Positions 1 through 8,883 of a stretch of 64,000 nucleotides of DNA are shown piece after piece (the first letter of the stretch is position 1; each line of letters opens with the position of its first letter). The notes under the pieces were generated by a model. It was not told where the DNA came from. It worked only from the letters and a program-made list of their open reading frames with translations, and did no database searches. The DNA is from Marasmius tenuissimus (Eukaryota; Basidiomycota; Agaricomycetes; Agaricales; Marasmiaceae): contig JAQOTA010000060.1 of the NCBI GenBank assembly GCA_029532415.1, forward strand, positions 1,922,001-1,986,000, in the 5' to 3' direction. Position numbers and translations under genes: made by a program.

Positions 1-2073
1 GATATCAAAGCTGTCAGGAACCCTGTACTCGGCGAGACGTAACTTATTGTATGCCACTCACCTCCGAAAATGAACACGAACAGTGCGATTAGTGGCACGC
101 GCGCAGAGTTTCCATCGGGGATGAGGAAGCACAATCCGGCGGCAAGCAAAGACCAGGCCATGTTGGGGAAAGTAAACAGGAGAAGGTTCCGCCTTCCAAA
201 CGTATCGATGGTCCATACTGCTGGGAAGGCAAAGACCCAGTTGACGAGTCCCCAGCTGTAAAGTGGCGGTTAGTCCGTGGAGAGTTTGTGAGATGGGCGG
301 GAGCCAAGATAACAGGAATATCACGGCGACTCACCCCCATGACGCCAACAAAGACTGTCTAACTGTGTAATTCGCCTCCACGAAGATTGTCGAGGAGTAA
401 AAAGCGATGATGTTGACTCCACACATCTGCTGCGCAATCATCACAACGAAACTAGCAAGGCTAGCGCGTCTGACTCGGGGGACGGCGAACAGCTCTGCCA
501 AGCGAGTGAAGTAGTTCGTTCCTATACACGCAATGGATGAAAGCTGTCATGAGCCCTCCGACCACTCGCGAGAGCGAACAATAAATTGTTACCTTTGAGA
601 GCAAGGAATTCTTCCTGCAACTGGCAGTGAACATAATACAAGTCCCTAGCCGCTTGCAGATGGCTGTTCCGTAGCCTCTTGAAAGATTTATACGCCTCCT
701 GATATCTACAATAATCGTGGTCAGTCGTGATCCTCATGAACACAAGGTCCAGCCGCCCTCACCTTCCCTTTTTCATATACCAACGGGGCGATTCCGGGCA
801 CATGTAGATGCAGATAACGAGTGGAATGGCAGGAAGGAAAGCAGAACCGAGAGTCAACCTCCAGGCGAGCGGGCCGACTTGATACAAGGCAAGATTCGCG
901 CAGAAACCGAGGAAGATACCGAAAGCCGTCTGAGGAACGATTGAAATTCAAATACTTTAGGACCGTCCACAAAACGGACACGAGACAAATTCCACTCACC
1001 CACATCTGCCAGGACATGACTAGACCACCACGAATGTTTGCAGGCGTATTCTCTGCAGCGTAAATGGGGACGGTAGTTGCTTTGGGACCCATACCGAGGC
1101 CGAGAAGCAGTCGAGTGACCTGAAGTCCCGAGGGTCGGTCAACTAGATCGGCATAGGATAAAGAGGTAACTCACGAAGAGTTGTTCCCAGGTTTGGGATA
1201 GGGCCGAACCGATGACACTGAGAGTACAGAAAACGCCACAGAAGAAGATTGTACCGCGACGACCCAAGTAGTTGTTCAGCGGATCCGTGAGCCAGCATCC
1301 TACCAAGGCAGAGGCGATGTAAGGACTAAAATAGTTCGGTGAGTTGATGAGAAGGGCATATACGAGACGGACGGCGAACGCACGCAGAGTTCACAATACC
1401 GACAATCCATTCGTTCCTTTCAGAGTTGGGAATGCCCGGACCGAAAGGGATACCAAATTCCTGAGGGAAAGACAAATTTGCACCGTTAGAACCGGTTTGA
1501 TCCCATCCCCTTTTTTAAAAAAGCACAATATCAATTAGAGGTACGATCCTGATCACAGATTAGCATCGAGGACTTACTGAACGGCGGCAGCGAGCGAGCA
1601 AAGAACGACCGTGTAATAGAGATCCCTGGGTTGACTCCATTTGTCTGCCAAGGGTATTCGTCAACGGTCGATCTTCGAGAAGGGGACATGATAAACCCGA
1701 ACTCACGAGTAACCTCCCGCCTGAGATGTTCACGATCTTCTTCGTCGAGCTCGGGGATTTCCTCGTATGTCTTCGGGTTTTGGGCGACAAGTGCACCCTT
1801 CTTGAACAGCTCGATGTCCTGCTCGAATCCTCGTTCGCGACAGAACTCTTCAACCTGCGTTAACAGTTTCTCTTTACGAATGCCATAAAGAGGGTTTTGA
1901 ATCCTATGTCATCGACGATATGTTGAGTAATCGAGGAAAACGAAGAACCCAAGAAGCGACAAGAAGCAACAAGAGTATGTATTAAGATAGACCCACTTGG
2001 CGTTAACGTTGTTCGTAAGATCGACGTGCTCCACAGAACCCTTTTCAGAGTCGGAGTGCTTCGTGTCCGACAT
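1..2073 (-). CDS. MFS sugar/polyol transporter, 3' end cut by window edge
   Basis: Major facilitator superfamily sugar porter, expected in the plasma membrane. Joining at least nine minus-strand exons (first exon 1997-2073, second 1707-1903, third 1578-1644) gives a continuous protein. It has a cytoplasmic N-terminal block ([10 protein letters not shown]), then GWDQTG, a [11 protein letters not shown] loop equivalent to the sugar porter D-x-x-GRR motif, a [16 protein letters not shown] loop after helix 6, then [14 protein letters not shown] and DTFGRRN. These are the canonical signatures of fungal hexose/polyol/quinate porters. The first ATG starts [12 protein letters not shown]. The last helices, including the usual GEGPVPF region, lie beyond base 1 or across an intron that I could not close (donor near 64). 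Substrate cannot be told from sequence. Upstream there is a TATA-like box at 2181-2187. Confidence 0.9.
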
Positions 2074-2180
2074 GGTTGACCTTGAATGAAACGGAAAGAC
2101 CGTGCGGATGGAAGTAAGGAGTTCAACAGAGGGTTGAAAGGTCCTTGAGAGGGGAAAGAGCAGACAGGTCGCGTGCCTCT

Positions 2181-2187
2181 CTTTATA
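2181..2187 (-). promoter_or_regulatory. TATA-like box of the MFS transporter
   Basis: The minus strand reads TATAAAG here, about 110 bases before the ATG of the transporter. The position is plausible for a fungal TATA element; functional status is inferred only. Confidence 0.4.
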
Positions 2188-3942
2188 CCTTCAGCTGGTA
2201 ACTGAGGCCCTGGGGTTTTCAATTTTTTCCTAGCATTTCAGGGATGGGGTCGCCAGATGGGGTTGCTGATCGGCAAAAACTCATGCGGAGGTTTGATTTC
2301 CACGGGAAGGGGAAGCCATGCTGAACTATGCTGAATTCCAATGCGGCGTTCAGTCGATGCGCACCAGGTGGTTTAGGCGAGAGCATCAGAGCTGATTGAG
2401 GCCAAATTTTGATGGGAACAACCAATAGAGCGGGCCACAGATTTATGTAGGTGTACCATTCATCCTTGAGGAGCGCGAAAACTCAAACAGACAATGTCCG
2501 AGTTGGTGGTTTGTGCCGGTGATTGTAAGTTTTCACTGGTTGAAGCAGCTTGAAGTTCGTTTTACGGTCGAAAAAAAATCCAAGACACTCCGCAACCTTC
2601 GGAGAACCATCCCGAAGTAGACACCGGTACCAGGCATAGAACAAGTTCAGCTCGGGAAGCCACGTAAAATGCGACAAGACGCACCCGTACAATTCAACGC
2701 TGCATCTGCCCCATACAGAACTTAACCATCAAAATTAGAGTCACAGGACGTCGTACGACCCCGGACTGGGAAAGGACTCGTTCTGATGACCTTGAAGCAG
2801 CCTCAAGGTTGGCGGGTTTGAGGGGAAAAGCAACATGACAATCAGCTTGGCAGAAGGATTCTAAATATCATCCATTCCAAGACCTTAGACGGCGGATCTG
2901 GCCTGTGTTGATGATCCTGGAAGCTTTGAGTCTTGACAAACGAGTTGAATCGTATATTGAAGAGCTCTGGGAACCCTTCGCCCAGTCGTATATTGCAGGC
3001 TCCAGATTGATGGTCAAATGGGTCGTTACTTGCGGGGCATTGTAAGCCGGCGATGATCAAGCCTAAAGGATGGGGAAGACGGTTGGCCAACCTGACTATA
3101 TGCATATAGCCCCTCACCCGCGTCGTGGGTTGTTGGCCTGGAGGAGTGGTGAGACTAAAGGCTAACAGTCCTAGCAAGCAGTTAGCAGTAAGGGACTTGA
3201 AATGTGAGTTATACGCCTCGAGTAGACTGCACTCACTGCAGCTTTACATGATTACATAGTCCTTCAATGATGGGCGTTCTGGCGGGATACCGGTTGAATG
3301 CCATGTCATCATCTATGTTGACTTGCACGCTTCGTTCACCCGAAGTTACAACTGCTCAACGTCAACGTCAACATTTGATCAAGAATGTTTAGCGCTAGTT
3401 CTCCGAGTGAACGTTGTTTGCGAACGTCGACGTGTCCACCAAATGTTTCAAGACAAGAACACGATTGTATTTTAACAGACAGGAGTCAACAGCGCGTGAG
3501 TGACCATGGATGTATCTACTAACTATCATACAGTAGAAGTTGAGGCGAGCAATGCGAAATGATTTTTTTTTCGGTTTTGGTTCCATTGGCTATCGAGGAA
3601 GGGGGGGGCTTTTGATGGGGGCTTGAGGAATGGAGGGAAGCGATGGAGGCAGAAGCGATGGCGACGGGTGGGGGATTCGAAAGCCAGGAAGGAACGATAT
3701 CGAAAAAGGGAGTCAAGAATAATTCGAAAGTAAATAAGTTAAGGACCAACACGACGGGAGGGGGTCGTGGAGCGGAGAAGGGAAGCAGAGATACGAAAAC
3801 GTTCGAATAGCAAGCACGACGGGGATGAGTGTTAAAGACCATAATGTACACCAAAAGAAGAGAAACGGGGAATGGATGTCAAAATTGCACGGAGAAGGGA
3901 GGGAGGAGTCGCGTCGGGGATGTGAATGCTTTTTTGATGCTT
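2188..3942. other. Intergenic region, no gene recognised
   Basis: About 1.75 kb between the 5' side of the transporter and the 3' end of the next minus-strand gene. Only short unrelated frames occur; the longest (minus 2842-3177) shows no domain, no matching exons and no family resemblance. There are a T8 run near 3562, a G8 run near 3600 and short CAACGT repeats near 3357-3371. No tRNA or transposon ends were seen. Confidence 0.5.
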
Positions 3943-4620
3943 CTAGTCTTGATTTACCATAGATATCGAGCCGCATTGTTCGCAGAAACTCCACATTGTG
4001 CGTTGTCCATTGAGTCCAGGTGCGCAAGCGACTCGAAGTTTCGGGATTTGAGAACAGTTGGACCTGATATTGCGAGAAGACCAAAGGCAGACTCGTCAGC
4101 AACGAGGGAGAGGTAACACTCGCTGGTGTCAGGGAGTCTGGACTCACCCGTGGTGCTGGAAAGCGCTGGTAGGCTGGAGGAGACCAACCGGAGATGGTGG
4201 GGCTTGAGGAGACGAGGAGAGGTCATCCGAGTGCATTGCGACGTCTTGAACGGGATAAATATCGAGAGAAGGATAAACAACTACGAGTGTCAGCTCGGCT
4301 AACCAGTAGTACGCGAGAAAGGGGCACATACAGGGAGGGGTAGTGGGCGGGCTCGACGCGTCACTTGATGTTGAACTAGCGTTGGACGAGAATCGAGTAT
4401 GAGCGTGGAAGGGTTCTGCTTCAGTCATCATGCTATCCATGTTATCGTCAGAACCATATTGAGGGAATGGGACGAGCTTCTGCTGCTTGGAGTTCTGCGG
4501 AGGTGATAGGCGGCAATTCAACATTGAGCATTCACACACGCTTTGGCGACACGAGGCGACCGCGAATGAACTCACACTATAGGACGCGTCGTCGAAGTCG
4601 AACTTTCTCTTCATGGCCAT
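3943..4620 (-). CDS. Small conserved basidiomycete protein with C-terminal CxxC motif
   Basis: Function unknown. Four exons (4576-4620, 4332-4494, 4148-4244, 3943-4063) join with GT-AG introns in matching phase. The protein is about 140 residues, beginning MAMKRKFDFDD. The middle is Ser/Pro/Thr-rich and looks disordered (short Q, S and P runs). The C-terminus is compact and Cys-containing: KLRVACAPG, then TMWSFCEQCGSISMVNQD and stop. As I recall, this Cys-rich ending recurs in short hypothetical proteins of Agaricomycetes; the CxxC plus the earlier Cys could bind a metal, but that is inference. The start was chosen at the first of two close ATGs (4620 and 4614). Several longer overlapping frames here are shadows produced by intron read-through. 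Confidence 0.7.
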
Positions 4621-5173
4621 TGTATGAGTATGAAGGGTTTGAGACGAGAGGGATGGCAGGACAGAGAGTAGAGTAAGAGTGATTGTGGTCGGGGGCAAAG
4701 CCTGGTTCGAAACGTGGGAGCGAATGGCAGTTTGCAATGGCAATTTTATAGCTGGAACAGCGGAGTTTGAACCCCCTATACATATCTGGCAAAATATCAG
4801 AAGAAGGAGGTGTGGAAATCACTCTCAAACACCCGAGGCCAGCCCGAAGCTCCGGGATTGGCTTCTGGAGCTCGCACCCCAAAATTTCGGACCCCGTGAT
4901 TTCCCAAAAGGGTAGCATTGGGCTTCTCTCTCACCGCTAATTATGTAATACTAGGAGATATTATATCAGCCGGGTGATAACTCCAGCCGGCATGCTATGC
5001 CGACCCGTCAGTCAGAATCCGACAGATTGATTCGTTTCACAGATTCCGGCATTCTTTTTAGCATTCCTCTGACCCTAACCCCAAGCCCCAGTCTTGGTGC
5101 TTGACCACGTTCACAGCCTCAGATTCCTTAAACATTGAACTCAGTTTGAACCTTCAGTTGGAGATTTCATGAT
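4621..5173. other. Divergent promoter region
   Basis: 553 bases separate the ATGs of the minus-strand CxxC protein and the plus-strand Apq12-like gene, so both promoters must lie here. A short perfect hairpin-forming palindrome (CGGCAT...ATGCCG) lies near 4989-5003. No additional gene was seen. Confidence 0.5.
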
Positions 5174-5896
5174 ATGGCTCAAGTAACACCAGCGGACATA
5201 CCTCTTCCTGTCTTCCTTGATCCTCTTCTGGACTACCTACAGGACAATTTACCTCGTCCAGTCTACTCTTTTATCATTACCTTCGCCTCGCATTGTCTAG
5301 CAGTCGTATCTGCTTCTCTGACGCTCATCAGTGCACTCCTCCGAACCGACCCGTCTCAATGGAATGCACAGACTATACTACCACCTCTCATCGCGTTCTT
5401 GGCCGCCTATTTCGCCCTCCTCAGCCTCTACCGAACAACATCGTGGATGGTGCGGACGAGCTTTTGGTTCATCAAATGGGGTACCATCCTAGGGATACTC
5501 TTCGGAGGAACCAGTTGGATAATGGCAGGCGGTGGCAATGCAGTGGGGGCTCCGGGGGTTGCATCTGTCGTGGGAGGGTTGATCCTTGATATGCTCAATG
5601 GTGACGGTGGGAACGAGCGTGCACGAGGAAGATCTGGTGGAGGGAACACACAGAGGAAGCCCAGACCCAAGGCATGGGACAATTTCCAGGCTCACCAGGA
5701 ATGGCAGTATGACGAAAGGTCTACACAGACCGGGGATGCACAAGTCGTGATTGAAGAGATACTCGCTTCTGCCCGGGATAGCGGATTTTGGAACGCGATG
5801 AAGGGCGCGATGAACGCTTTTCAAGGAAACCGGGACGACAATACAGAGAGAAGGGAGAGGAGAGAGAGGAGGTCGGCCGGCTCTACTTCACGTTGA
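5174..5896 (+). CDS. Apq12-like nuclear envelope/ER membrane protein
   Basis: Intronless frame of 240 residues. Residues about 30-58 (VYSFIITFASHCLAVVSASL) and 68-125 (LPPLIAFLAAYFALLSLYRT, then TSWMVRTSFWFIKWG and a Gly-rich hydrophobic stretch) predict two to four membrane segments. The LPPLI...YFALLSLYRT...WxxRT.W..KWG pattern fits the Apq12 family (nuclear pore assembly and biogenesis, nuclear envelope/ER lipid homeostasis in yeast). The C-terminal half is hydrophilic, with an Arg/Gly stretch and a final Arg/Glu run (ERRERRERRS). Length is larger than yeast Apq12 because of this tail. The assignment rests on pattern recall. The alternative is an unassigned two-TM protein. Confidence 0.65.
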   Translation: MAQVTPADIPLPVFLDPLLDYLQDNLPRPVYSFIITFASHCLAVVSASLTLISALLRTDPSQWNAQTILPPLIAFLAAYFALLSLYRTTSWMVRTSFWFIKWGTILGILFGGTSWIMAGGGNAVGAPGVASVVGGLILDMLNGDGGNERARGRSGGGNTQRKPRPKAWDNFQAHQEWQYDERSTQTGDAQVVIEEILASARDSGFWNAMKGAMNAFQGNRDDNTERRERRERRSAGSTSR

Positions 5897-6066
5897 CGAT
5901 TTACTTCCCATACGAATTACTAAACCGAGTTGAGGATCATACTCTGAACAATTCCGGGATGTTAGGAACGAATATTCCATTGTGTTTTGGGAATTAGACA
6001 CGACAAGCATTACCATATAGTACTGGGGACAGCCGAGAGTATGGTGGACTATGGACAGCAATATTT

Positions 6067-6656
6067 CTAAGCCTTCACACTCTGGTCTGCCGCTGGTTTG
6101 GTGTTGTAACGATGGCTAGAGCAGAGTCGAGTGAGCACAGAGTGAAACGGGGCGATTTGGCCAGTTAACTCACTTGGCTATCCGGCCGAGCTGACTCAAG
6201 CCTGAAAGGCCGACGAAGAAGTTGACCTGGAGAGAATCGGGAAATGTTGAGAACTGTGAACCCTGTGAACAGTAAAGGGACACGAACAGCGGCCAAACTG
6301 TAATTGACTGGTGTGATGACGAGGGAGTATCGAACCCAAATGAAGCCTGTTGCAGCCAGAGCTGATGCGGGAAACATGTGTGAGTGTCGAATTGAAGTTG
6401 TGATGGACAGTCAGACTCACCAACGTTCTGATTGACACTCAGCTGGTCTGCAGGACGTCCCATATCCTTCAAACCGGCAGCGACCAGACACCATTTCATG
6501 AGCGGTGCCCAGAAGAAGACCGTCTTAGGGCCTGTAAAGAAACAGCAAGTTGGTCAGAAAGAGGAAACGGTACTAGGACGTGTATATGCGACCTGCGGGA
6601 TGGTTCATAAAGGACTGGAACTTTGAAGCTCCTGCTGAAGACGCTGCACCCGACAT
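6067..6656 (-). CDS. MPC2: Mitochondrial pyruvate carrier subunit (MPC2-like)
   Basis: Subunit of the inner-membrane heterodimer that imports pyruvate into the mitochondrial matrix. Five exons (6593-6656, 6421-6531, 6361-6288, 6226-6174, 6115-6067) join in phase to about 116 residues. The fold is visible as the family pattern: FMNHPAGPKTVFFWAPLMKW, then LVAAGLKDMGRP, LSVNQNVALAATGFIWVRYS, and YSLAAVNFFVGLSGLSQLGR. The NHPAGPKT and FWAP...KW motifs are diagnostic of MPC proteins. MPC2/3 (not MPC1) is preferred because of the W-R-Y-S-x-V-I-x-P and N-x-x-L-A-A-V-N-x-F segments. The first intron uses a weak GTCGCA donor. Length is normal. Confidence 0.93.
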
Positions 6657-7121
6657 ATTTCCAGATGTTTTCTAGTTGGTTTTCTGGTTAAGAAGATATA
6701 GGTGAAGTCCCGTAGAGAGACTGAGCAGCGGCGGGAACGGGGTAGTGCTTATGTAACTCTATCCTTTCTTCCGAAACCGCCAAGTTCCACATCCGACAGC
6801 CGCGATTCACAAAGGTCACAGACAGCTCAAGTGATCTTTGATACTTACTTGCGATGGCTCCTTGAGCTCGTTTGAATGAGCGACGATGAGCCCGTCATAA
6901 ATTACTAGTGCTTGTACGCCACCCACGCAAACATTCTTATGAGTGGATCTGCACCGCCAGTCATCAGTCGGACAATGCCAGGTTATGGGTTCATCGCAAC
7001 AATGATGATGCCAACGGCCTCGTTGCTCTGCTGCGCAATGGAGTGTCACTGTCTGGGGTGGCTTCCAAGGATCAGATAGGGACCTGTTGTGACGCAAATG
7101 ACCGCTAGGGTTCCAGAAAAG
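6657..7121. other. Divergent promoter region (MPC2 / CBM-DM9 gene)
   Basis: About 0.5 kb between two divergent genes. Short frames here have no domain or splice support. A TATA box for the plus-strand gene lies at its right end. Confidence 0.5.
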
Positions 7122-7128
7122 TATAAAA
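7122..7128 (+). promoter_or_regulatory. TATA box of the CBM/DM9 gene
   Basis: TATAAAA lies 61 bases before the ATG at 7183, followed by a pyrimidine-rich stretch (CCTCTTAGCCTCTCTCTTT) that is a common fungal transcription start context. This suggests a strongly expressed gene with a focused promoter. Confidence 0.6.
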
Positions 7129-7182
7129 GGCCCTCTTAGCCTCTCTCTTTCGACACTAGCATCTCAAACTACAACTTCCATC

Positions 7183-8628
7183 ATGACTCGTTACTGGGAA
7201 CCAGGAACTCAATACAACCACGGCGATGTCGTCGAGTACAACGGTCAGCTCTCGTCTCTCTCTCATTGTCGACGTTGATGTTGACTTGACATTCGTCCTC
7301 AAGGTCATCGCTACAAGATCATCCAACCTCACTCCTCGCAGGTTCGTGTCGCGCCTTGGTTCGAGTACACTGGTGCTGATTGTTCATCATCGATCATATC
7401 ACTTAGTCCGACTGGGCTCCTGATGTGGTCCCCGCTCTTTGGGGTCGTCTCCAGGATGGCGATCAAGGGTACGGTGGTGGTGGCGGTGGTGGATATGGTA
7501 GCACCGGCCAGGGAGGTGGCTACCAACAGCAGCAACAACAACCACCTCCCGCTACCTACCAACCTCCTCAAGAGCGTACGTCTCTATATATGCGCTGTTG
7601 CTTGCGTTCCAAAGCTGACTGCTCTCTGCAGACTATCCTGCTCCTCCGTCCGACCAAAAGGTCGACATCCACAAGGAAGAGGAGAAGAAGAACTGGTATG
7701 ATCTCGACGATGAACGAAAGAAGCAACTCAAGGTACCCAACCCGTTTACAATGGCTGCACTGACCGACTGACCGATCGCTTTAGGTCGGTGGAGGACTGG
7801 CTCTGGCCGCTGGTCTCCTTGGTGGTGGCTTCGCCCTCTACAAACATCACGAGAAGAGCGAGGAGGAGGTGAAGTTTTTGCCGATGCAGAGATCAGCGAG
7901 AGGTTGACGCATCCACACGAAACAGAAAGATGCCCAGATGTGGGCTCTCCAGAACTGGGCTCGTGAAGCGCAAGCTCGTCGCAACCAGTACAATCAGAGT
8001 GGACTTGCCGGACCTGCCATGTGGGTCTACAACGAGGGCTTGAACATCCCTCGCGATGCCATCACCACTGGAAAAGAACACGATTGGATGCTCTACATCG
8101 CCAGGGCACCTATGGAAGGCGGCGTCCGTAAGTCTTTCGGATGCAGACTGTTAGGCCGAAGTCTCACCACAACCCAGAGATTGGCAAGGCCTCCAACGTT
8201 TTCAAGAAGGGTGCCGTTGTCGGCTTCGACGACGAGGAGGTTCACGTACGTCTTCTATGTGTGTCCGTAGTAGGCTGTTCACTTATGAGCTATATACGTT
8301 GTAGCTTGATAAGTACGAGATCCTCGTCGGCGACATGCGGGGCCTGAAATGGGTCCCTGGTAACGGCCGCTTCAACATTGGCTCTCTCCAAGGTGCTCGA
8401 CCTGTTGAAGGTGGACGCGACAAGGACGGCAGCCCTATCTTCGTCGCCAAAGCACCCCACAAAGGCGCAGTCCACCCAGGAAAGGTCGGTGAGCGCATCG
8501 ATGGTAAGTTCTGTGTCTATGGTTTTGAGGCGAATATCACTCAATCGATCGGGTTATCAGGTTGCCGTATTCCATTCGGCGGCAAGGAAAAGGACATAGA
8601 CCAGTACGAGGTCTTGTGTTACGCCTAG
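7183..8628 (+). CDS. CBM5/12-like plus DM9 (DUF3421) domain protein
   Basis: Exons 7183-7243, 7304-7341, 7407-7575, 7632-7732, 7785-7869, 7926-8127, 8178-8245, 8305-8503 and 8561-8628 join in phase. The order is: residues 1-50 with Tyr/Trp spacing typical of chitin-binding CBM5/12 (YWEPGTQYNHGDVVEYNG, DWAPDVVPALWGR); a Gly/Gln/Pro-rich linker; a KEEEKKNWYDLDDE stretch; a hydrophobic Gly-zipper-like segment (GGGLALAAGLLGGGFALY); then a DM9/DUF3421 domain (GLKWVPG, GRPVEGG-like, IFVAKAPHKGAVHPGKVG, CRIPFGGKEKD, YEVL). DM9 proteins bind sugars, often mannose, in animals. No signal peptide is visible, so a secreted lectin role is uncertain. The function is inferred from the domains. Confidence 0.88.
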
Positions 8629-8883
8629 ACTGCTGTCGCTGTCAGCCGCCTCGCGATGGACTGCCAAATTACATACGAAATTCAGGGCGAAGGACTCTTG
8701 GAAGGGAAATAATGTACTATACTCGATAAAGCCATGAACTACTCCAGAATGTTAAGATTTGTTGCACCGCAAAGGAAAACGTCAGACGCGTCAGAACGCG
8801 TCACGATCATGCACCATGAGGGAAACGCGTCAAGTCACAGCGTGACATAACACTTTTGACTCTGTAGTCTCATCATCCGAACG
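8629..8883. other. Short intergenic region upstream of RDH54
   Basis: This 255-base stretch holds the 3' flank of the CBM/DM9 gene and the likely RDH54 promoter. Between 8785 and 8840 the motif ACGCGTCA (a match to the MluI cell-cycle box core ACGCGT) occurs three times in near-tandem: GACGCGTCAGA, AACGCGTCACG and AACGCGTCAAG. In fungi ACGCGT boxes bind MBF (Mbp1-Swi6), which drives DNA replication and repair genes at G1/S. That fits a recombination gene downstream. Confidence 0.55.

Noticed and set aside
1..340. Loss of the sugar porter GEGPVPF motif
   Set aside because: The missing C-terminal part is explained by the window edge and an intron near base 64, so truncation of the real gene cannot be claimed.
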